Below are positions 52,683 to 61,767 of a stretch of DNA of 64,000 bases, piece after piece. Under the pieces are notes generated by a model. That model ran no database searches. It was not told the DNA's origin and saw only the letters and a program-made list of their open reading frames with translations. The stretch comes from Caldilineaceae bacterium (GTDB taxonomy: Bacteria > Chloroflexota > Anaerolineae > Caldilineales > Caldilineaceae), in assembly GCA_958295845.1 (NCBI GenBank), contig OY282376.1, positions 2,989,022 through 3,053,021 on the forward strand, given 5' to 3'. A program made the position numbers and the translations under genes. Position 1 is the stretch's first letter; each line of letters begins with the position of its first letter.

Positions 52683-53977
52683 GCCAGAACGGCGGGCGTG
52701 TAACGGCCCTCACGCATGATTGCAAGTTCGGAGCCGTCGCTAAGGTGGCCCGTGACATCGAGCGTGGCGGTGCCGATCATCACGTCCTGGTGAAGATCGG
52801 AGTTGTTTACGCCGGCCTCCACGAGCTCCTCTTCTGACAGGTCACCACCGCCTTCGAGCCCGATGGGATATGCTTTGCCAAAGGCGACGTGGCAGGCGGC
52901 GTTTTCGTCAAAAAGGGTATTGTAGAAGGTGAGGCCGCTCTTGAAAATAGGGGATGACACGTCAACTAGGGCGACCTCGCCAAGATGGCGGGTGCCTTCG
53001 ACATCGAAGAACTGTTCGTATGTTTCCTGGCCTTCGCCGGCGGAAAAGTCGACGACCAGGCCGTCTTCGAAACGGAAATAGGCATCGGCTACTTCGCGGC
53101 GGAATGGGAAGCTGGGGCGGGAGGTGCGCGTCCAGCCGTTTACTCGCAGGCGATGGGGGGTCGTGAACAGCTCTTCGGTGGGTATATTGGGGAGAAAGAC
53201 AGGCGCAGTGGAGGCCCCGCTCTCCTCTTCTGCATCTGTACCCAGCCCACTGTTGCCGCCGGCCCAATTGGGCCGGTCGGTCAAGCCGATGGTGAGGTCG
53301 GTAGAGGGCTTGCCGTCAGGCCCCGGCGCTGGGTCGAAGAAGTGAAGGGTACGTACCTGCTTGGATTGCAGCGTTTCACGGGCCGCCGCCAGGTTGGAAA
53401 GATGTGTCTGCCAGGCCGCGAGCGGATCGTCGGCGTCCAAACGGATGATGCGGCGGATTTCCTCCCAGAAGCGGGGCAGAGCCTCAGCCGCAGGCAAGTC
53501 AGGGAAGACTTTCTGCGCCCATGCTGGTGTGGGCAAGGCAGCCACGTTCCACTGCTGCTTCATCTCCATCATCGAGGTGCGCCAAGGCATTGTGGCACGA
53601 TACTCAGCCGTCTGCAGGATGCGCAGCTTGTTGGGATCAAGTTGGGCGGGAAGCCCGGGATCTTCTTCGCCGACCAGGCTGATGGCGGCCCACCTGTCCT
53701 CTTTACGTTCGAGGGCGATGTCTTCGATGTATGATGGGAGATGCTCGAGCTCTTCGGGCGTGTTCTTGCGGACACGAATGCTCTGCAGCCGCATGTCGTT
53801 GTACTCAATTGCCACGAACTTCGCGCCGGCGTCATAGGCGGCCTCGGCCAGCTTGAGGGCGAATTCGCGGTGGATGGGTTCGGTGCGGATGTCAAGGGAC
53901 TGTCCGGGCTGTAGATTCACCCCAACCCGGATGAGGAGATGCGCGTACTGTTCGAGGTCCCTGTCGGAAAAATGCAT
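52679..53977 (-). CDS. M29-family aminopeptidase
   Basis: A 432-residue metallo-aminopeptidase of the thermophilic AmpS/AmpT type. N-terminal signature [20 protein letters not shown]; metal ligands lie in [21 protein letters not shown] and [11 protein letters not shown], with [12 protein letters not shown] near the end. It removes N-terminal residues from cytoplasmic peptides. I prefer the ATG at 53977 because conservation begins there; the frame extends 16 codons further without a better ribosome site. Peptide import elsewhere in the window would supply substrates. Confidence 0.9.
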   Translation of the reverse strand: MHFSDRDLEQYAHLLIRVGVNLQPGQSLDIRTEPIHREFALKLAEAAYDAGAKFVAIEYNDMRLQSIRVRKNTPEELEHLPSYIEDIALERKEDRWAAISLVGEEDPGLPAQLDPNKLRILQTAEYRATMPWRTSMMEMKQQWNVAALPTPAWAQKVFPDLPAAEALPRFWEEIRRIIRLDADDPLAAWQTHLSNLAAARETLQSKQVRTLHFFDPAPGPDGKPSTDLTIGLTDRPNWAGGNSGLGTDAEEESGASTAPVFLPNIPTEELFTTPHRLRVNGWTRTSRPSFPFRREVADAYFRFEDGLVVDFSAGEGQETYEQFFDVEGTRHLGEVALVDVSSPIFKSGLTFYNTLFDENAACHVAFGKAYPIGLEGGGDLSEEELVEAGVNNSDLHQDVMIGTATLDVTGHLSDGSELAIMREGRYTPAVLA

Positions 53978-54040
53978 TTGAAATATGGGTCCTTTGCTAG
54001 GTAAGGGTAGGTGTCTGAAAGGCAAACGGCGGCCTGAAAT

Positions 54041-54069
54041 TTGACAACTGCGGGCCGGATATCTACAAT
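54041..54069 (+). promoter_or_regulatory. Promoter of tRNA-Lys
   Basis: TTGACA (54041-54046), a 17-base spacer and TACAAT (54064-54069), 14 bases before the tRNA. Confidence 0.75.
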
Positions 54070-54083
54070 ATCCCTTGGCTGAC

Positions 54084-54156
54084 GGCCCACTAGCTCAACT
54101 GGCAGAGCAGCGGACTCTTAATCCGCGGGTTCGGGGTTCGAATCCCTGGTGGGTCA
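54084..54156 (+). tRNA. tRNA-Lys(CUU)
   Basis: A 73-base cloverleaf. Acceptor GGCCCAC pairs with GTGGGTC (one G-U), the D arm is around AGCTCAACTGGCAGAGC, the anticodon arm is GCGGA-CTCTTAA-TCCGC with anticodon CTT, the T arm is CGGGG-TTCGAAT-CCCTG, and the discriminator is A. The 3' CCA is not encoded. Confidence 0.94.
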
Positions 54157-54163
54157 CTGCAGA

Positions 54164-54196
54164 GCGGGAGAACTCTTGAGAGTCTCCCGCTTTTTT
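54164..54196 (+). terminator. Rho-independent terminator after tRNA-Lys
   Basis: GCGGGAG and CTCCCGC pair, extended by ACTC/GAGT with one bulged A, then TTTTTT (54191-54196). It is a strong terminator eight bases after the tRNA. Confidence 0.9.
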
Positions 54197-54274
54197 GTTG
54201 GGCCTTGGTGCCGATATTGGCGTCAGGGAAACCGAGTCCGAATCGGCCCCTGTGCCCGTACCAGGGACCTGTGC

Positions 54275-54317
54275 AAAAAATCAGAAACCCGCTGCTCCGG
54301 GATAACTTGGCAGCGGG
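54275..54317 (-). terminator. Rho-independent terminator of rpmG
   Basis: On the minus strand CCCGCTGC and GCAGCGGG pair over 8 bp around a 14-base loop, followed by TTTCTGATTTTTT. It lies 100 bases after the rpmG stop. Confidence 0.75.
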
Positions 54318-54326
54318 CTCCACAAT

Positions 54327-54354
54327 GCATTTTGTAAGGGGCATTTTGTAAGGG
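54327..54354. repeat. Perfect 14-bp tandem duplication
   Basis: GCATTTTGTAAGGG occurs twice in direct succession (54327-54340, 54341-54354), between the rpmG stop and its terminator. Confidence 0.85.
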
Positions 54355-54416
54355 AACTATCGACACAGCCGCATCGCAGGTAGCGGCGCGGTCGGACAAT
54401 CACTTCACTCCTGTCG

Positions 54417-54578
54417 TTACCTTGTTTCTCGGTAGACAACATGCTTTCGCAGGACCGGATCGTACTTCTTAAGTTCCAGTCTTTTGTCGTTATTGCGCCG
54501 GTTCTTGGTCGTCAGATAGAGATGATGGCTCTCGGTGCTGCGCATCTTCACCAGCTGACGTGGTCCTCTCTTGGCCAT
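54417..54578 (-). CDS. rpmG: Ribosomal protein bL33
   Basis: A 53-residue large-subunit ribosomal protein. It reads [20 protein letters not shown] and then YLTTKNRRN and [14 protein letters not shown], the standard L33 pattern. It lacks the two CxxC pairs of the zinc-binding form, so it is the zinc-independent type. GGAGG lies six bases before the ATG at 54578; the open frame extends further but without conservation. A promoter at 54749-54777 gives a leader of about 165 bases. Confidence 0.94.
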   Translation of the reverse strand: MAKRGPRQLVKMRSTESHHLYLTTKNRRNNDKRLELKKYDPVLRKHVVYRETR

Positions 54579-54967
54579 TTTCGCCTCCGAATCATTTCCT
54601 GGAGATACGGTTTCCCTTGCTTTACTGGGCAAAGAAACTCACGCAACTCAGCTAACAACCTCACTCGCCCCTGCTGAAAGACTGTTCGGGGCAGATGGGG
54701 AAAGTGCGGCACGTTGCACTCTTTCGAACTCAACAGTCGCCGTCCGAGATTATAGACGTTCCGAGTCCAGAAAGCAAATTCTCGCTGTTCCAGGGGAAGT
54801 CGGTGAGTCGTGCTTCTGCTCTGGCGTGGCCACCTGACCGTTTTCCGCTACAATGGTGAACAGTTCATATCGAGCGCAGTTTGCGTGATTGCATTCCGGC
54901 CCATAGTGTATTGACCTGAGGGGCAGAGCCGATTCCCCCGGGTTGGGAAGAAGACAGAGGAGCTACG
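54579..54967. other. Divergent spacer between rpmG and the Gfo/Idh/MocA gene
   Basis: It contains the rpmG promoter (54749-54777) and a long rpmG leader. No further gene or RNA is supported. The plus-strand gene at 54968 has only weak promoter candidates. Confidence 0.45.
54749..54777 (-). promoter_or_regulatory. Promoter of rpmG
   Basis: On the minus strand TTGCTT (54777-54772), a 17-base spacer and TATAAT (54754-54749). Confidence 0.65.
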
Positions 54968-56125
54968 ATGACAGGATCTGTACGCGTTGCACTGATGGGA
55001 CTGGGACAGCGGGGGCTGCAACATCTGCGATCTCTGTGGACTCTTCAGGAGCAGGGGGCTGTCCGGCTAGTCGCGTTGGCGGACGCATTTGAGGCTAATC
55101 TGGATTCGGAGAAGATCGGCAGCTACGTGGAAGGGTTCCGGCCAGAGGGCATTTTGCATACAACCAGTTTTGAGTCGTTGCTGGAACTTGAAGCGGATGC
55201 ACTGTACGTATGTATTCCGCCGAATGTCCACTCGGGGGAGGTTGTGCGCGCGGCTGAGGCAGGGTTGCATCTATTTATCGAGAAGCCGATGAGCCTCTAT
55301 CTGGACGAGGCGCTTGAGATGGAGGCGGCAATAGGGGCGGCGGGCGTGCTATCCACGGCCGGGTTCCAGCAGCGTTTTGACGGCCGGCACGAAGCCGTCC
55401 ACCAGCTGCTGCGTGAGGGCAGGCGGCCGCTTATGGCCTGTTACACCTATCACGGTGCGCTGGAAGGGCACAATGTTAAGCACCATAAGACGGAGTTGCA
55501 TGGGGGCCCAGGCAACAGGGTGTGGACAGCGAACCGGGCTTGGAGCGGGATGACGGTTGTCGAAGGCGGCATCCATCTGCTCGATACGTGGCGCTACTGG
55601 TTCGGCGACGTCGAGTGGGTGCAGGCCAACTACCAGCACCGGCCGGAGGATGATGTCCACGACGGGGCGGATAATCCCTACACCTACACTGCGCTATTCG
55701 GATTTGCCGGAGGCGCGGTGGGCACGATGACGCTTTCGCGCTTGCGGAAGGTCTTTGCAGACCATATGGATCACCAGGTCCTGTGGACGGAAGGGCGGGC
55801 GGAGATCTGCCGGGAAGGCGTTACCGTGTACCAGTACGAAGGGCCCTATCCGCCGTCGCAGCCGCCGACTCGGGAAGCAGTCACGAGATTAGTGGGCGAA
55901 GGGCAGGGCGGGGACGGTACGTTTGCCATCAGTCAAGTCTTCGCGCAAGCAGTCGCGGAGGGCCGTCCCGAGCTGATCCGCTCGCCTTTCGGTGACGCCA
56001 TGAACAGCCTGGCTGCCGTAATCGGGGCCAACGTTTCGGACGAGTCGGGCGGCGAGCGGGTTGATATAGATCAGCTGCTGCGTGCTGAAAGGTACGCGGC
56101 ATTCAGGCGCAAGCCAACATCGTAA
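54968..56125 (+). CDS. Gfo/Idh/MocA-family oxidoreductase
   Basis: A 385-residue NAD(P)-dependent dehydrogenase. The Rossmann motif is LMGLGQRGLQHL (about 9-20); the catalytic Lys is in FIEKPMS (EKP about 100-102); the C-terminal half carries GGIHLLDTWRYWFGDVEWV with the expected His. The family oxidises or reduces sugars, inositols and related polyols. The adjacent 2-hydroxyacid dehydrogenase gene (17-base gap, same strand) suggests a short catabolic pair. The substrate is unknown. Confidence 0.9.
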   Translation: MTGSVRVALMGLGQRGLQHLRSLWTLQEQGAVRLVALADAFEANLDSEKIGSYVEGFRPEGILHTTSFESLLELEADALYVCIPPNVHSGEVVRAAEAGLHLFIEKPMSLYLDEALEMEAAIGAAGVLSTAGFQQRFDGRHEAVHQLLREGRRPLMACYTYHGALEGHNVKHHKTELHGGPGNRVWTANRAWSGMTVVEGGIHLLDTWRYWFGDVEWVQANYQHRPEDDVHDGADNPYTYTALFGFAGGAVGTMTLSRLRKVFADHMDHQVLWTEGRAEICREGVTVYQYEGPYPPSQPPTREAVTRLVGEGQGGDGTFAISQVFAQAVAEGRPELIRSPFGDAMNSLAAVIGANVSDESGGERVDIDQLLRAERYAAFRRKPTS

Positions 56126-56142
56126 CGAGAGGACTGAATTCG

Positions 56143-57093
56143 ATGAACTTTCTCATCTATCCACCGCTCACTCCTGACGAACTTGAGCAGGTGCGGGCGG
56201 TGTCGCCAGAGCTGGAAATCGTCAATGCGCTGACCGAAGAGGAGGCGCTGGCCGCGATCCCGCAGGCCGTCGGCATGTATGGCAATCTAACGCCTTCTTT
56301 GTTGGCGAGGGCCGGGAACCTGCGCTGGCTGCAGACTCCGATTGCAGGGCTGGAGCACTACATGTATCCGGAGCTTGCCGAGAGCAAAGTCGTGGTCAGC
56401 AACATGGCGAAGATCTACGGTGATATGATTGCGGACCACGCATTCTGCTTCATCCTGATGTTCGCCCGCGGCATTCATCTGTACATGCGGCGCCAGATTC
56501 AGGGTGAGTGGCGCAAGGGGACGCCCGTACGTCATCTGGGAGATTGCACGCTAGGCGTGATCGGGCTGGGGGGCATTGGTTCGGAGCTGGCGAAGCGTGG
56601 CAAGGGGCACGACATGCGGGTTATCGCGGTTGATGCGCGTCCTGAGGCGGCTCCAAGCGATGGCCTAGACCTGGATGAACTCTGGCCGCAGGAGCGGCTG
56701 CACGATCTGCTGGCGGAGGCTGACTTCGCGGTCAGCTGCGTGCCGCAGACGCCGGAGACAGTTGGGATGATTGGGGCAGAAGAGATTGGCCGGATGAAGC
56801 CCACAGCCTTTCTGATCAACATCAGCCGCGGGGTCGTCGTCAAGCTGGACGCGCTGGTCGCGGCGTTGGAGTCCGGGGGCATTGCCGGCGCGGCGTTGGA
56901 CGTGTACGAGACGGAGCCGCTTCCGGCCGAGCACCCACTGTGGAAGATGGAGAATGTGATCCTGACGCCGCACGTCGCCGCGGACAACCCCCACGTTCCT
57001 CAGCGCCGCATCGATACGCTGGTGGACAATCTGCGGCGCTACCTGGCGGAAGAACCGGTTCGCAATATCGTGGACAAGAGGCGACTGTTCTAG
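56143..57093 (+). CDS. D-isomer-specific 2-hydroxyacid dehydrogenase
   Basis: A 316-residue NAD-dependent dehydrogenase. The nucleotide motif is GVIGLGGIGSELA. The catalytic triad is Arg in NISRGVVV, Glu in YETEPLP and His in LTPHVAADNP. It interconverts a 2-oxo and a D-2-hydroxy acid in the cytoplasm. It is co-transcribed with the Gfo/Idh/MocA gene and convergent to the Liv operon. Confidence 0.92.
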   Translation: MNFLIYPPLTPDELEQVRAVSPELEIVNALTEEEALAAIPQAVGMYGNLTPSLLARAGNLRWLQTPIAGLEHYMYPELAESKVVVSNMAKIYGDMIADHAFCFILMFARGIHLYMRRQIQGEWRKGTPVRHLGDCTLGVIGLGGIGSELAKRGKGHDMRVIAVDARPEAAPSDGLDLDELWPQERLHDLLAEADFAVSCVPQTPETVGMIGAEEIGRMKPTAFLINISRGVVVKLDALVAALESGGIAGAALDVYETEPLPAEHPLWKMENVILTPHVAADNPHVPQRRIDTLVDNLRRYLAEEPVRNIVDKRRLF

Positions 57094-57144
57094 GCCTGGT
57101 TTCACCCGTCCCGGCCCGCGGTTCAGGTGGGATCCTACCTCTCG

Positions 57145-57897
57145 TCAGATTCCCAGATATGCTTCGGCTACCTGCGGGTTGGCCAGAAGGTCACCGGCCG
57201 GGCCGCTGAGAACGATGTTGCCGGTCTCGAGGACGTAACCGCGGTCGGCGACCTGAAGCGCGGCCTGCGCGTTCTGTTCCACGAGCAGAATTGTCATGCC
57301 CTGTGCGTTAATCTCTCGGATGATCTGGAAGATCTGCTGCACGAGTAGCGGGGCAAGTCCCATTGAAGGTTCGTCGAGGAGGAGAATGCGGGGGCTGCTC
57401 ATGAGGGCGCGTCCTATCGCGAGCATCTGCTGCTCGCCTCCCGATAGCGTACCGCCGGGCTGGCTCAGTCGTTCCTTGAGACGAGGGAAGAGCTCGAAGA
57501 CTCGTTCCAGGTCGTGGAGGACGCCTTCGGGGTCGGAGCGGGCGAAGGCGCCCATCGCCAGGTTCTCCTGCACAGTGAGCCGGGCAAAGATTTTGCGCCC
57601 TTCCGGTGACTGGGATACGCCCAATCTGGCTACGTCGTGGGCAGGCAGCCGGTCGAGACGAATGTCGATGTCGCGAGCGTTTGGGGAACCGTCGCCTGCG
57701 CTTCGAGGGCTATCCTGAAAGTAGATTGCACCGGCACGCGTGGGCAGGACGCCGCTGATCGTGTTAAGGGTGGTGGTTTTGCCGGCGCCGTTTGAACCGA
57801 TGAGTGTAACAACCTCGCCTTTATTCACGGTCAAGGAGATGCCTTTGAGCGCGTGGATGTGGCCGTAGTAGGTGTGGACGGAATCCAGAATCAGCAT
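57145..57897 (-). CDS. livF: Branched-chain-type ABC transporter ATPase
   Basis: A 250-residue LivF-type ATPase. Walker A GSNGAGKTT, signature LSGGEQQMLAIGRALM and Walker B ILLLDEPSMGLAP, the last being typical of LivF. An insertion around residues 65-80 (SPRSAGDGSPNARDID) lengthens the region after Walker A. It is the last gene of the set, three bases after livG. Confidence 0.93.
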   Translation of the reverse strand: MLILDSVHTYYGHIHALKGISLTVNKGEVVTLIGSNGAGKTTTLNTISGVLPTRAGAIYFQDSPRSAGDGSPNARDIDIRLDRLPAHDVARLGVSQSPEGRKIFARLTVQENLAMGAFARSDPEGVLHDLERVFELFPRLKERLSQPGGTLSGGEQQMLAIGRALMSSPRILLLDEPSMGLAPLLVQQIFQIIREINAQGMTILLVEQNAQAALQVADRGYVLETGNIVLSGPAGDLLANPQVAEAYLGI

Positions 57898-57900
57898 GGT

Positions 57901-58701
57901 TCAGCTGCTCGCGGTCCCGGCTGTTTCCTGTACGGCGACATCGGGCCCGAGGTAAGCCTCTATCACTCGGGCGTTGGCGCGGACCTCCTCTGGCGTACCT
58001 TCGGCGATCTTCTCGCCATAGTCCAGAACGGCCACACTTTCAGAGATACTCATCACGACCTTCATGTCGTGTTCGATCAGGAACACCGTAACCCCCTTCT
58101 CGTCGCGTAGCCTGTGGACGAGCTCCATCATGCGTTCGGTCTCGCTCGGATTCATGCCGGCGGCCGGTTCATCGAGGAGCAGCAGGCGGGGGCGACTCCC
58201 CAGGGCGCGTGCCACCTCAAGCAATCTCTGGTCGCCGTAGGGCAGATTGGTAGAAACGACCTCTTCTCGACCGTGCAGGCCGACGAAGTCGAGCAGCTCG
58301 CGTGCGAATTCGCGGGCCTCTCGTTCCTCTACCTGCTGGCGGGTCGTGCGCAGAACCGCGCTCCAGTGGGAGGCGTGCAGCCGTAGATGCTGGCCGACCA
58401 GGACATTTTCGAGCGCGGTCATTCTGCCGAAGAGGCGAATGTTCTGGTAGGTACGGGCAACGCCGCGGTCGGTGATCTCATCCGGCCGGAGGCCGATCAG
58501 CGTGTCCCCATCAAACAGAATCTCGCCAACCTCAGGCCGGTGCAGCCCCGTCAGGCAGTTGAAGAGGGTCGTTTTGCCGGCGCCATTGGGGCCGATCAGC
58601 GACGTGATCGACTGCTCGGCGATGTCCAGGTTCACTGCGTCGACTGCTGTCAGGCCGCCGAAGACTTTGGTGACGCGCTGGACGCTGAGAAGAGCCGTCA
58701 C
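57901..58701 (-). CDS. livG: Branched-chain-type ABC transporter ATPase
   Basis: A 266-residue LivG-type ATPase. Walker A GPNGAGKTT, and RTYQNIRLFGRMTALENVLVGQH split over two motifs typical of LivG. The signature region here reads LPYGDQRLLEVARAL, as in the family, and Walker B is LLLLDEPAAGMNP. It overlaps livM by 4 bases (ATGA). Confidence 0.94.
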   Translation of the reverse strand: MTALLSVQRVTKVFGGLTAVDAVNLDIAEQSITSLIGPNGAGKTTLFNCLTGLHRPEVGEILFDGDTLIGLRPDEITDRGVARTYQNIRLFGRMTALENVLVGQHLRLHASHWSAVLRTTRQQVEEREAREFARELLDFVGLHGREEVVSTNLPYGDQRLLEVARALGSRPRLLLLDEPAAGMNPSETERMMELVHRLRDEKGVTVFLIEHDMKVVMSISESVAVLDYGEKIAEGTPEEVRANARVIEAYLGPDVAVQETAGTASS

Positions 58702-60620
58702 TTGGCCTCCTCCTGTCCGTTTGCAGTCTGCTTCGAGGTCCCGGTTTGCTCTACAAGGTCAGTCTCTTCGACCGGTTCTGCGGTGCTGTCCAGCCCGGCT
58801 TCCACGGGATCAGCTAGCTGGATGCGACGGCGGGCTGAGGGCAGGATGCCGGCAGGGCGCACAATCATCATGATTACCAGGAGGGCGGCGAAGGCAACGA
58901 TGCGGTACTCGTCGACGCCGCGCAAGACTTCCGGAAGCCCTTTCAGCGCGAGGGCACCCAGAACGATGCCGGCGGGGCTGCCAATTCCGCCCACAATGAT
59001 GAGTGCCAGTGCGTCAATCGAGACAAAGAGCGAAAAGTTCTCAGGGAAAATATTGATCTGTCTGGCGGCGTAGAGCTGGCCCGCCATGCCGGCGAAGGTT
59101 GCGCCGATGGCAAAGGCGAGCAGTTTGGTGCGCACAAGATGGACTCCGGTGGCCTCGGCTACGTCTTCGTCTTCCTGCATGGCGAACCAGGCGCGGCCCA
59201 ACCGGGAGCTGTTCAGGCGGATTGCGACAAAGGCGACGAGGGCGGAACTGATCAGAGCCACGAAGAATGTCCAACCCTGCGAACTCAGTAGACCGGAGGT
59301 AACAGTAGCCGGCGAAAGGCCGAACAGATTGGGCTGCGAGATCTCCAGAATGCCGCGGGGTCCGTTGGTCAATTCCCCCAAATTCAGCATGAAGAGCCGG
59401 ATGATTTCGCCAAATCCAAGGGTTACGATGGCCAGGTAGTCGCCGCGCAAACGCAGGACAGGAATGCCCAGGAGTATGCCTCCGATAGCTGCTGTCAGCA
59501 TTGCCACCGGCAGGGCAGTCCAGTAGCCGAGCAAAGGCGTTTCCGGCGATATGCCCAAGATGTTGAGCAGGTTGCTTATGTACGGCGAAGAGAAAGGGGC
59601 TGACAGGAAGGCATAGGTGTAGGCGCCGATAGCGAAGAAGGCCACATAGCCCAGGTCCAGGAGCCCTGCATAGCCGACAACGATGTTCAGCCCAAGCCCC
59701 ATCATGACGAAAATGAAGACAAGACCCATCACGGAGTTTTGAAACTGATCGAGGATGAATGGCAGCGTGAGAACGCCCAGGCCGAGCAATACCGCTACGA
59801 TGCTCCGCTCACGGCCCGGCAGGGAAAGACGCCAGGCAAACAGTCCACTGCCGGTCGCAACCAGGGTGAAAAGGAGGCGAACGGTTCCCTCGTTGGACCC
59901 GAAAGCTGATACGCCTGGCAGACCGAGCCAGCCAATGTATGCAAGAAGGACAAAGGGAAGGGCGATTCCCGCATAGCGGCTGGCTGACGCGATTGTTGGG
60001 CCTGACACTTGCTCCGACAGTTTGGCGATCGGCGCGGCGTGCGTAAGGCCGCTGCGTCCGGCAGCCGCGGCCAGCGAAGCAAGCAGGCCGGCGCCGGTGA
60101 AGAAGAGCACCTGCAAGAGATAACGAAAGAACGGAACTTCGGCTTGGGGGATCTGTCCGGGACTGACGCCGATCAACGCTGCGACGTTGATGGGAACGAT
60201 CTTGTCGAAGACGGGTTGGATCGCAATTCCATTGCCCATGGCCGCGGCAGCGATGCCACTTACCACTGCGATGAGAATTCCCAATGTGGCTCCCGCGAGC
60301 AGTCCTTTGAGGAGTACAGACTGACTCAATTGGTAGGGGAGGCGCTCCCGGACACTGGACGCATCTGAAGCGGATTGCGGGCCGATTTCCCAGCCGGCCT
60401 TTCTCTCCAATGAAGCTGGCACTGGACCAGTTCCGACGGCGGACAGGCCGGCGGATTCCCGACGCAGGATCAGCCAGAAGAATAGGGCGGCGACGAGCGC
60501 GAGGACCGGCAGGGCCGGCCCGCCCAGTTTTGCGGGGATGCCGATGAGGATCAGGTAACCCAGGAATCCGAAGGCGACTAGTCCGGTCCTCACTGCACCT
60601 GTCGCAGTTTGGAGAGGCAT
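58698..60620 (-). CDS. livM: Branched-chain-type ABC transporter permease LivM, double length
   Basis: A 640-residue membrane protein; ordinary LivM has 300-430. The conserved permease core starts near residue 295 (MGLGLNIVVGYAGLLDLGYVAFFAIG) and contains RLRGDYLAIVTLGFGEIIR and the EAA-like MQEDEDVAEATGV. Ahead of it lie about seven further hydrophobic segments with low-complexity loops (residues 1-290). After it lies a hydrophilic C-terminal tail of about 45 residues rich in Glu and Thr. It starts one base into the livH stop (TGATG) and overlaps livG by 4 bases, so coupling is tight. Confidence 0.9.
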   Translation of the reverse strand: MPLQTATGAVRTGLVAFGFLGYLILIGIPAKLGGPALPVLALVAALFFWLILRRESAGLSAVGTGPVPASLERKAGWEIGPQSASDASSVRERLPYQLSQSVLLKGLLAGATLGILIAVVSGIAAAAMGNGIAIQPVFDKIVPINVAALIGVSPGQIPQAEVPFFRYLLQVLFFTGAGLLASLAAAAGRSGLTHAAPIAKLSEQVSGPTIASASRYAGIALPFVLLAYIGWLGLPGVSAFGSNEGTVRLLFTLVATGSGLFAWRLSLPGRERSIVAVLLGLGVLTLPFILDQFQNSVMGLVFIFVMMGLGLNIVVGYAGLLDLGYVAFFAIGAYTYAFLSAPFSSPYISNLLNILGISPETPLLGYWTALPVAMLTAAIGGILLGIPVLRLRGDYLAIVTLGFGEIIRLFMLNLGELTNGPRGILEISQPNLFGLSPATVTSGLLSSQGWTFFVALISSALVAFVAIRLNSSRLGRAWFAMQEDEDVAEATGVHLVRTKLLAFAIGATFAGMAGQLYAARQINIFPENFSLFVSIDALALIIVGGIGSPAGIVLGALALKGLPEVLRGVDEYRIVAFAALLVIMMIVRPAGILPSARRRIQLADPVEAGLDSTAEPVEETDLVEQTGTSKQTANGQEEAK

Positions 60621-61693
60621 CAGGCTTTTTTCTCGCTCAGTACTTCACCGAACAGTCCGGTGGGCCGGAAAATCAGTATGAGCACGAGCAGGCTGAAGGC
60701 GATGACGTCTTTGTATTCGGTGGGGATCCCGAGTGCGCTGGGGCCGATGGCTTCGATCAGGCCGAGAATGAGCGCGCCGAACATAGCACCGGGGATGTTG
60801 CCGATGCCTCCGAGTACGGCGGCGGTGAAGGCCTTGAGTCCCGGGATGAAGCCGCTGTTAAATTTCACAACTGTGTTATGAAAGCCGAGCATGACGCCGG
60901 CGGCTCCGGCCAGGGCAGACCCCAGCATGAAGGTAACGACGATGACGGCGTTGACATCGACGCCCATGAGGGAGGCGGTGGCGCGGTCTTCGGCTACCGC
61001 ACGCATGGCGCGACCCAACTTTGTGCGTTGGATAATGAAGTAGAGGGCCAACATAAGGAGGATGGAGGTTATGAAGATGATAGCGCCCGTGTAGGGAATG
61101 AATACATCGCCCAGCCGCAGTCCACCGGAGATAAGGGCGGGCTTGCGATAGCTGTGCGGGCTTACGCCGAAGATGAGAAGTACCGAGTACTGTAGAAAAA
61201 GTGATGCGCCGATGGCGCTGATCAGAGGGACCAGGCGCGGGGCCTGGCGTAAGGGGCGGTAGGCCAGGCGTTCAAGGGCCACACCGATGAGGACCGAGGC
61301 TGCCATGCCGATGACCATGATCAGGAGCAGGGCAAAGACGACTACCGCCCACGGTCCCTCCATCCAGCCGCGAGCCAAGGCGAACTGGAGGGCGAAATAA
61401 CCGGTAATGCCGCCGATCATCATGACTTCGCCGTGGGCGAAGTTGATCATGAAGAGGATGCCGTAGACGAGCGTGTAGCCCAATGCGACCAGGGCATAGA
61501 CGCCGCCCAGTACGAGCCCGTTTAGTGCTTGCGATATCCAGAATGAGGCGGGATAGCCCTCTGCCAGCCCGACCGTTGCGACTCTCCAGATGACCAGCAG
61601 AACAATGACGGCGCCCAGAACCCGAGTAAGTTGCCTCAGGACGGTCCGGCCGTCTGTTCCTGCCGCCTGCGATGTCGCCGGGCTGGATGTCAT
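60620..61693 (-). CDS. livH: Branched-chain-type ABC transporter permease LivH
   Basis: A 357-residue permease. The core from about residue 38 shows LNGLVLGGVYALVALGYTLVYG and FAHGEVMMIGG, and later AVAEDRATASLMGVDVN (the EAA loop) and VLGGIGNIPGAM. An N-terminal tail of about 20 polar residues is extra. It is preceded by a strong hairpin (61726-61751) that separates it from the binding-protein gene. Confidence 0.93.
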   Translation of the reverse strand: MTSSPATSQAAGTDGRTVLRQLTRVLGAVIVLLVIWRVATVGLAEGYPASFWISQALNGLVLGGVYALVALGYTLVYGILFMINFAHGEVMMIGGITGYFALQFALARGWMEGPWAVVVFALLLIMVIGMAASVLIGVALERLAYRPLRQAPRLVPLISAIGASLFLQYSVLLIFGVSPHSYRKPALISGGLRLGDVFIPYTGAIIFITSILLMLALYFIIQRTKLGRAMRAVAEDRATASLMGVDVNAVIVVTFMLGSALAGAAGVMLGFHNTVVKFNSGFIPGLKAFTAAVLGGIGNIPGAMFGALILGLIEAIGPSALGIPTEYKDVIAFSLLVLILIFRPTGLFGEVLSEKKA

Positions 61694-61725
61694 TGTCGTT
61701 TACGAGGAAATGGAGGGGGAAAACG

Positions 61726-61751
61726 GAGAGGGAACTTGAAAGTTCCCTCTC
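61726..61751 (-). terminator. Hairpin between the SBP and livH genes
   Basis: GAGAGGGAACTT and AAGTTCCCTCTC form a near-perfect stem of 11-12 bp with a tiny loop, followed on the minus strand by CGTTTTCCCC. It lies 16 bases after the SBP stop and probably acts as a partial terminator or stabiliser. Confidence 0.7.
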
Positions 61752-61767
61752 CTCGGTAGGCGGAGGG

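Noticed and set aside
54548..54733. 61-codon frame in the rpmG leader
   Set aside because: It overlaps rpmG in another frame, begins with TTG and has no recognisable features.
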